Below, piece by piece: positions 34,304 through 42,335 of a DNA stretch of 64,000 nt (its first letter is position 1; every line of letters begins with the position of its first letter). Source of the DNA: JAJTHC01 sp044358835 (GTDB taxonomy: Bacteria > Cyanobacteriota > Vampirovibrionia > Vampirovibrionales > JAJTHC01); assembly GCA_044358835.1 (NCBI GenBank), contig JBIKNF010000010.1, forward strand, positions 1 through 64,000, read 5' to 3'. The translations under genes and the position numbers were made by a program. The notes below the pieces were generated by a model. That model was not told the DNA's origin. It worked only from the letters and a program-made list of their open reading frames with translations, and made no database searches.

Positions 34304-34777
34304 ATGAATCTGATGCAAGTGTATGTGTTTTTCGGTAGTTTGGCGAGTTCCTTACTTATTTATGGGATTGTGTATTGGCAATTAAGGTCTTCTTTTTCTA
34401 ATTTACTGAGCAATACGTTTCGTAAAAAATCAATGCCCTTATCTACAACGCAGAACCTTGCAGACCCAGTCAAACCTTCCAACCCTTCTTCACCAGTGAC
34501 CCTTCATATAGAAGAACAAGGGTATTTAAGGCTTTTAAATGTGGTGTACTTTTTGTTTGTAGTCAATGGCTTGGTAACTGTGGCCAAAAAAGTGACTTCG
34601 TTACAAATTAAAAATTTTACTCAAGCTATTCAGATTTGGGCCGATATAACAAGTAGTCAACTTTTTTGGTTGGGATGCTTTGCCGTTTTGTACGTGGTGG
34701 CTTTATTGGTGATTAAAGATCGCTTGCAGGATTCGTTAGAAAATTCAGCGCATAGCGATTCGCCACAACCTTGGTAA
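34304..34777 (+). CDS. Small membrane protein of unknown function
   Basis: The 157-residue product has three hydrophobic segments at about 6-24, 74-92 and 123-143, separated by a polar Ser/Pro-rich loop at 40-65. No conserved family motif is recognised. It follows the WYL pair by 18 bases (AGGGAGATGAATCTGATG context) and precedes a prepilin gene by 24 bases. It may belong to the same transcript and could be a membrane partner of the prepilin, but that rests on position only. Confidence 0.65.
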   Translation: MNLMQVYVFFGSLASSLLIYGIVYWQLRSSFSNLLSNTFRKKSMPLSTTQNLADPVKPSNPSSPVTLHIEEQGYLRLLNVVYFLFVVNGLVTVAKKVTSLQIKNFTQAIQIWADITSSQLFWLGCFAVLYVVALLVIKDRLQDSLENSAHSDSPQPW

Positions 34778-34801
34778 ACTAAAATACAAGGAACTCGATG
34801 A

Positions 34802-35425
34802 ATGAAATTTTCCTGCTTTAATCGTTTTACTCAAGCGTTTACTTTGTCTGAAGTTTTAATTGTGTTGGGTATTATGGGCTTATTGACTACGATGTTTTTG
34901 CCATCTTTTATTGAAAATCAAACACGAAATAACTGTGCTTATCTAATCAAATCGAGCATTTTGGCGTCTAATAGTCTCTTAGAAGACGCTTTTGCGTTTT
35001 CTCGAACCAATTTAATGAATGAAGCCGTTGAGCGCTTGACAACGATTCGTAATTGTGGAGGCACCACGAATACGGCTACTACAGGAGGGTGTTGGAACAC
35101 AACATCGCAACAAGCCTTACCCGCCAATGTGGCAAACGAAGGGGTGTTATTAAAGAATAACGCCGCCATCATTGGTTTTGATTCTACGGTACAGGCCACT
35201 GATGAACTCTTACGTTTTGTTATTGATGCCAACGGGCTAGCGGGTCCTAATGCTGTAGGGGTGGATCAAATCAATTTAGTCACTTGTACGACCGTCGCGT
35301 TTTGTCAAGCCAATACGACGATGCAAGGCCTCGCTGGGCAAGGATTCAAGGTGGTGCCAGGGCAATTGCTGCCTGTGGATGCTGCATCTGTGGCGCTTTA
35401 CAACAGGGCTTTTCAACAAACGTAG
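34802..35425 (+). CDS. Type IV prepilin-like protein
   Basis: This 207-residue prepilin has the leader MKFSCFNRFTQA, then FTLSEVLIVLGIMGLLTTMF: processing before Phe, Glu at +5 and the hydrophobic alpha-1 helix. The leader ends in Ala instead of the usual Gly, as in the other prepilin-like gene at 26374. The globular part is Asn/Thr/Ala-rich, with cysteines at CGGTTNTATTGGCW and CTTVAFC that could form disulfides. It is probably a pilin or minor pilin for the PilQBC machine, encoded away from that block. Confidence 0.88.
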   Translation: MKFSCFNRFTQAFTLSEVLIVLGIMGLLTTMFLPSFIENQTRNNCAYLIKSSILASNSLLEDAFAFSRTNLMNEAVERLTTIRNCGGTTNTATTGGCWNTTSQQALPANVANEGVLLKNNAAIIGFDSTVQATDELLRFVIDANGLAGPNAVGVDQINLVTCTTVAFCQANTTMQGLAGQGFKVVPGQLLPVDAASVALYNRAFQQT

Positions 35426-35548
35426 CGAACACTATATAAAAATAGCATCCGAATACAACAACAAGGAGTCCTCATCAGAATAGACCGCAATTGTTCTAGG
35501 ATGCTATTTCATCACATGAATACGAATTTCTTTCTTGAAGAGAAAAGA

Positions 35549-36178
35549 CTAAGAAATTGTACCTGCGTTGTAGGCCTGCATTAAACTGGGGTGATACCCA
35601 AAGGACGCTTTTTGTTGCTTGGCAGCCAGGGCTTTCGCCATAGCGGGTTTTTGAGACTCCACTTGTGAGGCTTGAGCCAAGTTGGCCCTTCCTATCGCCG
35701 CGACGTTGCGATCCGCCTTAGACATTTCGCCATAACCGCCAATACCTGCATTTTCAGGGGCGTGTGCAGAATCAACCAAGCCTTCACTTTGACGCTTAAA
35801 GTTCGACAAATACGAAGGGTTCATCATCGCTTGTTGAACGTCGAGCTGAGGCACGGATAAACTCACATGCCCTGCAACAGTTAAGCCGTCTTGTGTTTCA
35901 AGCACAGGGCCAGAAGTAGACAACCCCGCTGCCTTGGCCTTGCTGTCATGCGCGCGTTCATGGGCCAATACGCCTTGTCGCGAATGTTCAGCCGCCGTGA
36001 CCCCACTACTGTTCTTAAATTGAGACTTTGGGGTGTTTTCGTCGCCTACAAAGGTATTGCCAAACATCGTTAGGCGGTATTGTTTTTGTTGAGTCTTAGG
36101 CGCACCAGCACTCAGCGATTGAGCAGGGGTAAAAGGGGTTAAAGCACTTGAAAATCCAGACAAAGCGGAAAGAGCCAT
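35549..36178 (-). CDS. HERAH-motif protein, putative SprA-type metalloprotease
   Basis: The 209-residue product has a hydrophobic start (MALSALSGFSSALTPF) that is short for a signal peptide. The motif VLAHERAHDSKAKAAG contains HExxH, the zinc signature of metallopeptidases, and its setting recalls the SprA-related putative metalloprotease domain (a short domain with H-E-x-A-H before a Ala/Gly-rich stretch). The C-terminal half is Ala/Gln-rich and probably disordered. The frame is open from a GTG at 36199, but AAGGAAA favours the ATG at 36178. The related-strand neighbour at 36616 is another unknown protein. Activity is not established. Confidence 0.55.
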   Translation of the reverse strand: MALSALSGFSSALTPFTPAQSLSAGAPKTQQKQYRLTMFGNTFVGDENTPKSQFKNSSGVTAAEHSRQGVLAHERAHDSKAKAAGLSTSGPVLETQDGLTVAGHVSLSVPQLDVQQAMMNPSYLSNFKRQSEGLVDSAHAPENAGIGGYGEMSKADRNVAAIGRANLAQASQVESQKPAMAKALAAKQQKASFGYHPSLMQAYNAGTIS

Positions 36179-36615
36179 GATGTAACGTTTCCTTAGCACA
36201 CGTAACGATTAGAAGGGGATTGATAACGCGACAAAAAGGAAAAACCTTTTGCAACTCAATTCTACCTAAATTGTAGTAGATTAGCAAGCATTTTTTTCAC
36301 AGTAGGGTGAAAACGTTAAAAAATCGTTACATTGTGATATTTTCAAGCAAAATAGTCAAGAAAAAAGGGGTCTTGATGGTGAACCCCCTTGCAAACATTC
36401 TGACTATACCAAGGGAAACACGTGGCGTGTTCATGGTTGTTCATACGAGTGGTCTGTTCGGTAAACGAAACACACCGTGTATGAAAGAACCCCCTTGCTA
36501 AAGGGGTATCGTCCGTTGGGGTAAAAAACTTGAGCGACTGTTACAGGAGATTACAAACCAGTCAAACCCCCACGAATTCAGCAAGTACGGTTGGGGAAAA
36601 GTGACACGAAACGAT
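36179..36615. other. Leader region of the HERAH gene
   Basis: These 437 bases separate two minus-strand genes. GAACCCCCTTGC occurs twice (about 36382 and 36488) as a direct repeat, and CCCCTT/AAGGGG at 36491-36506 forms a short hairpin. No known riboswitch was recognised. Confidence 0.3.
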
Positions 36616-37467
36616 TTAGTTGGCCGACGGCTTATTTAAAGGGCTAAAGTACTCGGGAAAGTTTTCTTTGGCTTGGCGTAGGGTAAGGTCTCGACCCGCT
36701 TGGTTTAAAATAGCGCGGTTGCGTCGATTGGTTTCGACTTGACGTTTTTCCGCTTCTGGCGAATGACGATATGCGGAATACACGATCCCTGCAGCTGAAC
36801 CTAGTCCCATTAAGAGCGGGAACCACTTAGAAAATAACGGTCGTTCGCCTTCAAGAACTGCACGTGCTTGTAGGTGTTTGAAGCCCGCCAAGGCATGATG
36901 TAAATCAGCCACAGACGCATTCGTATTGGCTCGAATACGGGTCAGTATGGCTTTGGCTTCGTTCGACAAGGATTTATCCTTCAAAGCGGTGGTGATTTCA
37001 CCCCACAACTCATTTTTTGATGTTTCTTCGGGTATGGAGGCTAAATTGGTATGGCTATGGGCTTCGGCACTTAATCTTTGATAGTCATACCTATTGGTGA
37101 ATCTTTGATAGGCATTGTCAAGCAGTGTGAAAACTCCCGCAAGCAACATTCCATCAATAAAAGCGAACACAAAGCTTTGTTTTTCAACAAGTTCTTTCGC
37201 TTTTTGAGGGTTGCCGACCTGTTCAGACAAGAACATATCAGCAGATAAATACGGCTTGCCCACTTGTGTGGCTTCTCGTTGGGTTAAGGCTTCGTTCAAG
37301 CGTTTTTGGGCATCCCGCTGGGGGCTGTGGATGGATTCAACTGGTGAAGAGGGTTCAAGCATCACAAACACGGTGGTTTCTTCTTCGCTAAAGGCATTTG
37401 GGGCGCGATCTGCGGAAGGTAAAGCCGTAGACGGTTGAACGCGAGAAGCAACAGCGGGAAACAACAT
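36616..37467 (-). CDS. Membrane-associated hypothetical protein
   Basis: This is a 283-residue protein of unknown function. Hydrophobic stretches lie at about 97-115 (FVFAFIDGMLLAGVFTLL) and 216-237 (WFPLLMGLGSAAGIVYSAY). They enclose a polar helical loop of about 100 residues with many Ala, Glu and Lys. The C-terminus is basic (YRHSPEAEKRQVETNRRNRA). The N-terminal 60 residues are Ser/Pro/Glu-rich. The 3' neighbour is the HERAH protein and the 5' neighbour, 90 bp away, is the alternative sigma factor, so it may be a target of that sigma factor. I cannot assign a role. Confidence 0.6.
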   Translation of the reverse strand: MLFPAVASRVQPSTALPSADRAPNAFSEEETTVFVMLEPSSPVESIHSPQRDAQKRLNEALTQREATQVGKPYLSADMFLSEQVGNPQKAKELVEKQSFVFAFIDGMLLAGVFTLLDNAYQRFTNRYDYQRLSAEAHSHTNLASIPEETSKNELWGEITTALKDKSLSNEAKAILTRIRANTNASVADLHHALAGFKHLQARAVLEGERPLFSKWFPLLMGLGSAAGIVYSAYRHSPEAEKRQVETNRRNRAILNQAGRDLTLRQAKENFPEYFSPLNKPSAN

Positions 37468-37557
37468 GGGGGCGAATCCTTTGGAGTTGAAAGAGAAAAG
37501 CGCAGTCTAAATCTACCATACCCCCCTGGCCAAGTCAAGCCTGACGGCGGGGGCCAT

Positions 37558-38847
37558 CTAGTCAAGTAGATCAAAGATTCCTCCGAGGTTTCTTTGGGTG
37601 TAACGCAACTTGCGCAAGGCCAGGTTTTCAGTTAGACTAATTTTGTCTTTACCACAGTTCATTTCTTTCGCTATTTGTTCAAGCGTCTTTGGATCCTCTC
37701 CATCTAGTCCAAAACGCTTTTTTAAAACAACCTGCTCTTTTTCTGATAAAGACTCCAGGGCTTTTGCTAGCTTTTCCTTCAATTCAAGCATTGACAAGGG
37801 TTCAACCTCATCTGGCATTGTTGCACGAATTAATTCCAAAAGGGGCGTTTCGCTACCAGCCATTGGTGCATCTAACGAGACGGTTTTAAGACTAAAAGCT
37901 TCTCCCACCTCTTCTAGCCCCTTTGCGTTCCATCTACCCTTTGGGTCTGTCTGCTGTAAATGTTCAAGCAGTTCGCTAGGAGTAGGAGCTTGACCAAGTT
38001 CCTTCCGTAATGTAGTTGTTGCTTTGCAGATTTTAGACCATTTTGCGGGCATATGAACAGGAAGCCGAATCGTACGGGCTTGATTCGCAATGCCACGCGT
38101 AATGCCTTGTCGGATCCACCAATAGGCATAGGTTGAAAACTTATAGCCCATTGTGGCGTTAAACTTTTCCGCGGCACGGCTTAGGCCTAAATTACCTTCT
38201 TGAATCAGGTCTAGGTAGTCTAGCCCCTTACCCCGATATTCTTTTGCGACAGACACCACCAAGCGTAAATTGGCCTTTATCATGCGAACATGCGCCCGCT
38301 TGGCGGCTCGAACTATTCTAGCCTGTTTTTGGCTTAACGTTGGACGACTAGATACATTATTGTTCGCACGGTATGCTTTAAGTATATCGTCTAATTCTGG
38401 ATTTTTGATTACTTTACCTTTAGAGTCCAGAATTTCGCCTAATTCCGTTTTAAGTTCGTCAAGGTATGCTTTAAGTAAAGCAGTAAATCCTGGATTTTCG
38501 ATTTCTCCTTTCTCGGAGCTTAGATTTGGGCTTATTTGCGTTCTAAGATCTAGGAGGATTTTCTCCCCCGCCTGGATTTGGTGAGCCAACTCAATTTCTT
38601 CGGCAGGCGTAAGCAACGGCACACGCCCTATTTCTCTGAGAAAGTCTCCAACATTCTCACCCCAAGTTCTTTTATTCCCAGTTCTTTGGGTGGGGGTAAA
38701 ACAATCCGTCGCAGGATTTTTAAAGCCCCCTTGAGATCTACTGGTCAGTTGGGTTGGGTTGGGTTGGGTTGGGTTGGGTTGGGTTGGGTTGACTGGACTG
38801 GACTGGACTGGGGAAACACCCCACCTATAAAGTAGTTGTAGCATCAT
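37558..38847 (-). CDS. Alternative sigma-70 factor (group 2-like) with pentanucleotide tract
   Basis: This 429-residue sigma factor of the RpoD/SigA type directs RNA polymerase to promoters. It has region 1.2 at about 64-90 (VGDFLREIGRVPLLTPAEEI), an unusual insert at about 95-165, then regions 2.1-2.4 (LRLVVSVAKEYRGKGLDYLD; YKFSTYAYWWIRQGITRGI) near 185-245, region 3, and region 4 (LSEKEQVVLKKRFGLDG). The region 4.2 helix reads KDKISLTENLALRKL instead of the RERIRQIEAKALRKL of its neighbour. Residues 13-33 are encoded by eight TTGGG and four ACTGG units (plus-strand reading), so the gene should switch on and off by slippage. An ATG start with weak SD is chosen. rpoD lies 125 bp upstream. Confidence 0.85.
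   Translation of the reverse strand: MMLQLLYRWGVSPVQSSPVNPTQPNPTQPNPTQLTSRSQGGFKNPATDCFTPTQRTGNKRTWGENVGDFLREIGRVPLLTPAEEIELAHQIQAGEKILLDLRTQISPNLSSEKGEIENPGFTALLKAYLDELKTELGEILDSKGKVIKNPELDDILKAYRANNNVSSRPTLSQKQARIVRAAKRAHVRMIKANLRLVVSVAKEYRGKGLDYLDLIQEGNLGLSRAAEKFNATMGYKFSTYAYWWIRQGITRGIANQARTIRLPVHMPAKWSKICKATTTLRKELGQAPTPSELLEHLQQTDPKGRWNAKGLEEVGEAFSLKTVSLDAPMAGSETPLLELIRATMPDEVEPLSMLELKEKLAKALESLSEKEQVVLKKRFGLDGEDPKTLEQIAKEMNCGKDKISLTENLALRKLRYTQRNLGGIFDLLD
38749..38811. repeat. Pentanucleotide repeat tract in sigma-factor gene
   Basis: On the plus strand TTGGG is repeated eight times (38749-38788) and ACTGG four times (38792-38811). As five is not a multiple of three, a gain or loss of one unit shifts the frame. 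In the two shifted frames the minus strand meets TGA at 38745-38747 or TAG at 38738-38740, immediately after the tract. Confidence 0.95.
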
Positions 38848-38919
38848 GAAAAAAGCACCTATATTTCATCAAGAGAAAAGTAACACGCCTTGTAAAAATA
38901 ACAAGCCTACATATGCTAG

Positions 38920-38972
38920 CACCCACCCTCTTTCAAGACAAGCCAGACTTTGCCAAGGGTGGGTGTGTTTTT
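38920..38972 (+). terminator. Plus-strand intrinsic terminator between two minus-strand sigma genes
   Basis: ACCCACCCT at 38921-38929 pairs with AGGGTGGGT at 38956-38964 around a 26-base loop and is followed by GTGTTTTTTTA. The T-run is on the plus strand, although both flanking genes are read on the minus strand. A minus-strand transcript would form the same stem but without a T-run. This may end an antisense or small RNA. Confidence 0.5.
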
Positions 38973-40022
38973 TTATTCAATATATTCCCGAAGGCGACGA
39001 CTTCGGTTGGGGTGACGCAACTTACGCAAGGCCTTGGCTTCAATCTGACGAATGCGTTCACGCGTGACGCCAAACAATTGCCCCACTTCTTCAAGCGTGC
39101 GTTGACGGCCGTCATCCAGTCCAAAACGCAAACGCAACACATCTCGCTCCCGCAAGGAAAGTCCTGCCAAGACTTCGGTTAAATCTTCACGCAACAATTC
39201 ATGAGCCACGCTTTGAGCGGGGGCTTCAGCTTCACGATCTTCAATAAAATCACCCAAACGCGAATCTTCTTCTTTACCAATCGGTGTTTCAAGCGACAAT
39301 GGTTCTTGAGCGACTTTGATAATTTCACGCAACTTGTTAATCGAAATCGTCATGCTGGCAGCGAGCTCTTCTTCACTCGGCTTACGACCGAGTTCTTGCG
39401 CCAGTTGACGGGTTTTTTTGCGGAGCTTGTTAATCGTTTCCACCATGTGAACAGGAATGCGAATCGTACGGGCTTGATCCGCAATGGCGCGGGTAATGGC
39501 TTGACGAATCCACCACGTGGCATAGGTTGAAAACTTATAGCCCCGTTCGTGGTCAAACTTTTCAGCCGCACGAATCAACCCCAAGTTCCCTTCTTGAATT
39601 AAATCCAGGAACAACATGCCTCTTCCCACGTATTTTTTCGCAATGGAAACCACCAAGCGTAAGTTGGCTTGTACCAATTTCTTTTTGGCTCGTAAGCCAC
39701 CTTCGCCACCTTCAGCGATTTTACGCGCAAACTCAATTTCTTCGTCCGCCGTAAGCAGGTTGATTCGCCCAATTTCACGCAGATACATGCGAACAGGGTC
39801 GTCTACCACCACGCCTTTGGTGTCTACAGAAAAGTCCACAGTGTCATCATCGGTATTGGCGAGCATGCTGTTAATCACCACAGGGTTGCCGTGATTAAAC
39901 AACGAAGCACTTTCATCCTTCATAAAATCATCTAAGCCAACATCATCATGCGTACTTCGCTCAGAACGATCGATGAGATCAATGAGGGCATCATCACTTT
40001 TGGTAGATCGTCGTTTCATCAT
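38973..40022 (-). CDS. rpoD: RNA polymerase principal sigma factor RpoD/SigA
   Basis: This 349-residue sigma-70 family factor has region 1.2 (DDPVRMYLREIGRINLLTA) near 78, regions 2.1-2.4 near 115-185 (YKFSTYATWWIRQAITRAI, then ADQARTIRIPVHM), region 3 near 190-260 and region 4 with LSLRERDVLRLRFGL and the recognition helix VTRERIRQIEAKALRKL near 325. The N-terminal extension is about 75 acidic residues and lacks a full region 1.1. That is shorter than the E. coli factor but similar to cyanobacterial or Gram-positive SigA. The full set of core-promoter contacts is intact, so I call it the housekeeping factor. Confidence 0.93.
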   Translation of the reverse strand: MMKRRSTKSDDALIDLIDRSERSTHDDVGLDDFMKDESASLFNHGNPVVINSMLANTDDDTVDFSVDTKGVVVDDPVRMYLREIGRINLLTADEEIEFARKIAEGGEGGLRAKKKLVQANLRLVVSIAKKYVGRGMLFLDLIQEGNLGLIRAAEKFDHERGYKFSTYATWWIRQAITRAIADQARTIRIPVHMVETINKLRKKTRQLAQELGRKPSEEELAASMTISINKLREIIKVAQEPLSLETPIGKEEDSRLGDFIEDREAEAPAQSVAHELLREDLTEVLAGLSLRERDVLRLRFGLDDGRQRTLEEVGQLFGVTRERIRQIEAKALRKLRHPNRSRRLREYIE

Positions 40023-40362
40023 AGAAAGCGTACATCCTTTAAATTTAAGGGGGGTAATTACAGAAATCGGGCATCACTCGTTGCCAATATAGGGGTGGCA
40101 AGAATTGGGTAAGTGGACCCATGGACTTGCTATATTTGTTTAAAAGAGCCTCAATCTCATCTTGTGCTAGTGCGGGGTTTGTCCATGTAAAATTCTTTAC
40201 AATTCTAGCAATTTATTTTTTTATGTGAGTGGACCTTTTTACAAATCATTTGGAAATCCATCATAACACAAATTTTTAAAAGGCGAGTACTTTTGTTTAA
40301 AGATTTTTTGGATTATAATTTAAATCCGTTCTACTTTCTACAACAGTTCCCCAAGGAAGCTT
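40023..40362. promoter_or_regulatory. rpoD/dnaG divergent promoter region
   Basis: This 340-bp spacer lies between rpoD (minus) and dnaG (plus). TATAAT at 40314-40319, 44 bases before dnaG, is a perfect -10 box; the -35 is poor (TTTTGT with a 17-base spacer). No clear promoter was found for rpoD. Confidence 0.5.
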
Positions 40363-42312
40363 ATGCCTCAATCCCTTTCTTTCCAAGACGCCGCTGAACA
40401 AGTCAAACAACAACTCAATGTGTTAGACACCATTGGTCGTTTTGTTTCGCTTAAAAAGCGAGGCCGTTCACATTTAGGGCTGTGCCCGTTTCACAATGAA
40501 CGAACGCCGTCTTTTAACGTTTCTGCTGAAAAAGGCTTTTTTAAATGCTTTGGCTGTGGTGAAAGTGGCGATGCTATTAGCTTTTTAATGAAAATTGAAC
40601 ATAAAACGTATGGCGAAGTCATTCGTGAACAAGCTGAAGAAATGGGCTTAGAAATTCGTTACAATAACGCTGTTGAAGATCAAGCCCAATACGCCCAAAA
40701 AACAGAAGAACGTGAACGCTTGTGGGATGTGTTGCACAATGCGGGCCAATGGTTTCACATGCAAATACAAAGCCCCCAACACCAAGCGATTCGTGAGTAT
40801 TTACTCGGAAGAGGGACTTCTCAGGAAGCCGTTAAACGCTTTCAACTGGGGTATGCGCCAGAAACGTGGGAAGCCCTCAATAGTTACTTACAGACGGCGT
40901 GCCCTCATGTGGCGAGTGATGCATCCATTTTAGAACGTGCCAGTGTCGCTGGGGTGCGCGACAACGGCAAGGGCTATTATGACAAGTTTCGCCACCGTTT
41001 AATGGTGCCGATTCACGATCTAAAGGGTCACATCGTGGGTTTTGGGGGGCGTGCGTTGGGAAACGATCAACAGCCCAAGTACCTCAATTCAAGTGAATCG
41101 ATGATTTATCAAAAAAGCCAGATCTTGTATGGTTTATTTCAAGCCAAAGACGCCATTCGTAAACGCAAACGGGCGGTTGTGATGGAAGGCTACTTTGATG
41201 TGATTGCTTCACACATGGCGGGCTTGCAAGAAGCGGTAGCCACTTGCGGTACGGCCTTAACGGAAGCCCACATTCCCTTGTTGATTAAATCCGGAGTCGA
41301 AGCACTGTACCTGTGTTTTGACAGCGATTTGGCAGGAAGAAATGCTGCCCTAAACGCTTTAGAGCGTTTGGATCCGTGGATTCAACGACAAACCCTTAAA
41401 ATCAGGGTGTTAAGCATTCCTAGTGGCAAAGACCCTGACGATTACTTCAAAACCCATACGCTTACTGAGTTTGAAACGCTTATGGCTAACGCCCCAGATG
41501 GCTTGAGTTTTCGTTTAGATTGTGTGCTTGAAGGGGTCAATACGCACCATGCGGAAGGACAACTAGAGGCGAGTCATCGATTGTTGCCTTTACTGTCGAA
41601 GGTGAAGCATCCGATTTTAAGGGCTCAATTGCTGGCCAAATATGCGGAACGTCTGCATTTGCCAGAAGAAACCTTGCGTCAAAGCTTGGCCTTGTTTGAA
41701 GGTAAGTCCTCTTCACAATCAAGCTATACCAATTCAGCCAAGTACACCAAATCCCATGACAAAAACAAACGTTACACGGCTAAAACCTCTATGCCTCCCG
41801 AAGATTTTAACCGTTTACGTCAGCCCCTTCTAAAACAGCAAACGTTACCTATGATTGAGCAAAACCTCTTAAGCATGGCGCTTTCGCATGGCGCTATTTT
41901 TGAAGGGTTGCAAAAATCTTTGGTGAACTTTTCCTGGCAAAGTCCAACCTTGAATTGGGTATGGCAACAAGTTCAAGGTCTTCCCTTTAGTGAAGCGCAA
42001 CCCTATGTACAGCACTTGTGGCTTGAAGCCCAACGTCAAAATAAGTTAGGCCTTTCTCAAGCGCTCGAAGCGGTTCTTATTGGGCAGGATGCCCTACTTG
42101 AACAGTTGAACAATGAAACGTTAAGCTCGCTTCAACTGCTTCAAATGGTTAATGAAAGTTTAGTGCAATGGCAAAAACGCAAGCAACAAAGTCAATTATA
42201 CGTCCGCAATAAGGCGTTTCGAACCAAAGAGCAAGGCGCCGTTCTGGCAGAAGACCTAGAGGCAGAAGCCATTATGTTACATTATGATGTTTTAGATGCC
42301 CATAGCTCCTAA
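40363..42312 (+). CDS. dnaG: DNA primase DnaG
   Basis: DnaG synthesises RNA primers at replication forks. Its 649 residues begin with the CHC2 zinc-binding domain (LCPFHNERTPSFNV and FKCFGCGESGDAISF, about 43-70). The catalytic core has a Toprim domain around 265-350 (VMEGYFDVIASHMAGL, then YLCFDSDLAGR and PSGKDPDDYF carrying the metal-binding acidic residues). The C-terminal helicase-interacting part is weakly conserved after a low-complexity stretch near 445-475. AAGGA is five bases before the ATG. In many bacteria dnaG and rpoD form one operon; here they are adjacent but divergent. Confidence 0.97.
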   Translation: MPQSLSFQDAAEQVKQQLNVLDTIGRFVSLKKRGRSHLGLCPFHNERTPSFNVSAEKGFFKCFGCGESGDAISFLMKIEHKTYGEVIREQAEEMGLEIRYNNAVEDQAQYAQKTEERERLWDVLHNAGQWFHMQIQSPQHQAIREYLLGRGTSQEAVKRFQLGYAPETWEALNSYLQTACPHVASDASILERASVAGVRDNGKGYYDKFRHRLMVPIHDLKGHIVGFGGRALGNDQQPKYLNSSESMIYQKSQILYGLFQAKDAIRKRKRAVVMEGYFDVIASHMAGLQEAVATCGTALTEAHIPLLIKSGVEALYLCFDSDLAGRNAALNALERLDPWIQRQTLKIRVLSIPSGKDPDDYFKTHTLTEFETLMANAPDGLSFRLDCVLEGVNTHHAEGQLEASHRLLPLLSKVKHPILRAQLLAKYAERLHLPEETLRQSLALFEGKSSSQSSYTNSAKYTKSHDKNKRYTAKTSMPPEDFNRLRQPLLKQQTLPMIEQNLLSMALSHGAIFEGLQKSLVNFSWQSPTLNWVWQQVQGLPFSEAQPYVQHLWLEAQRQNKLGLSQALEAVLIGQDALLEQLNNETLSSLQLLQMVNESLVQWQKRKQQSQLYVRNKAFRTKEQGAVLAEDLEAEAIMLHYDVLDAHSS

Positions 42313-42335
42313 GTGATTTAAACCCTAAAGTGTGT

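Noticed and set aside
36307..36501. 64-codon plus-strand ORF
   Set aside because: It begins with GTG in a poor context and has no recognisable protein features.
36179..36615. Riboswitch in the leader of the HERAH gene
   Set aside because: Only a short hairpin and a direct repeat are present; no known aptamer core could be matched.
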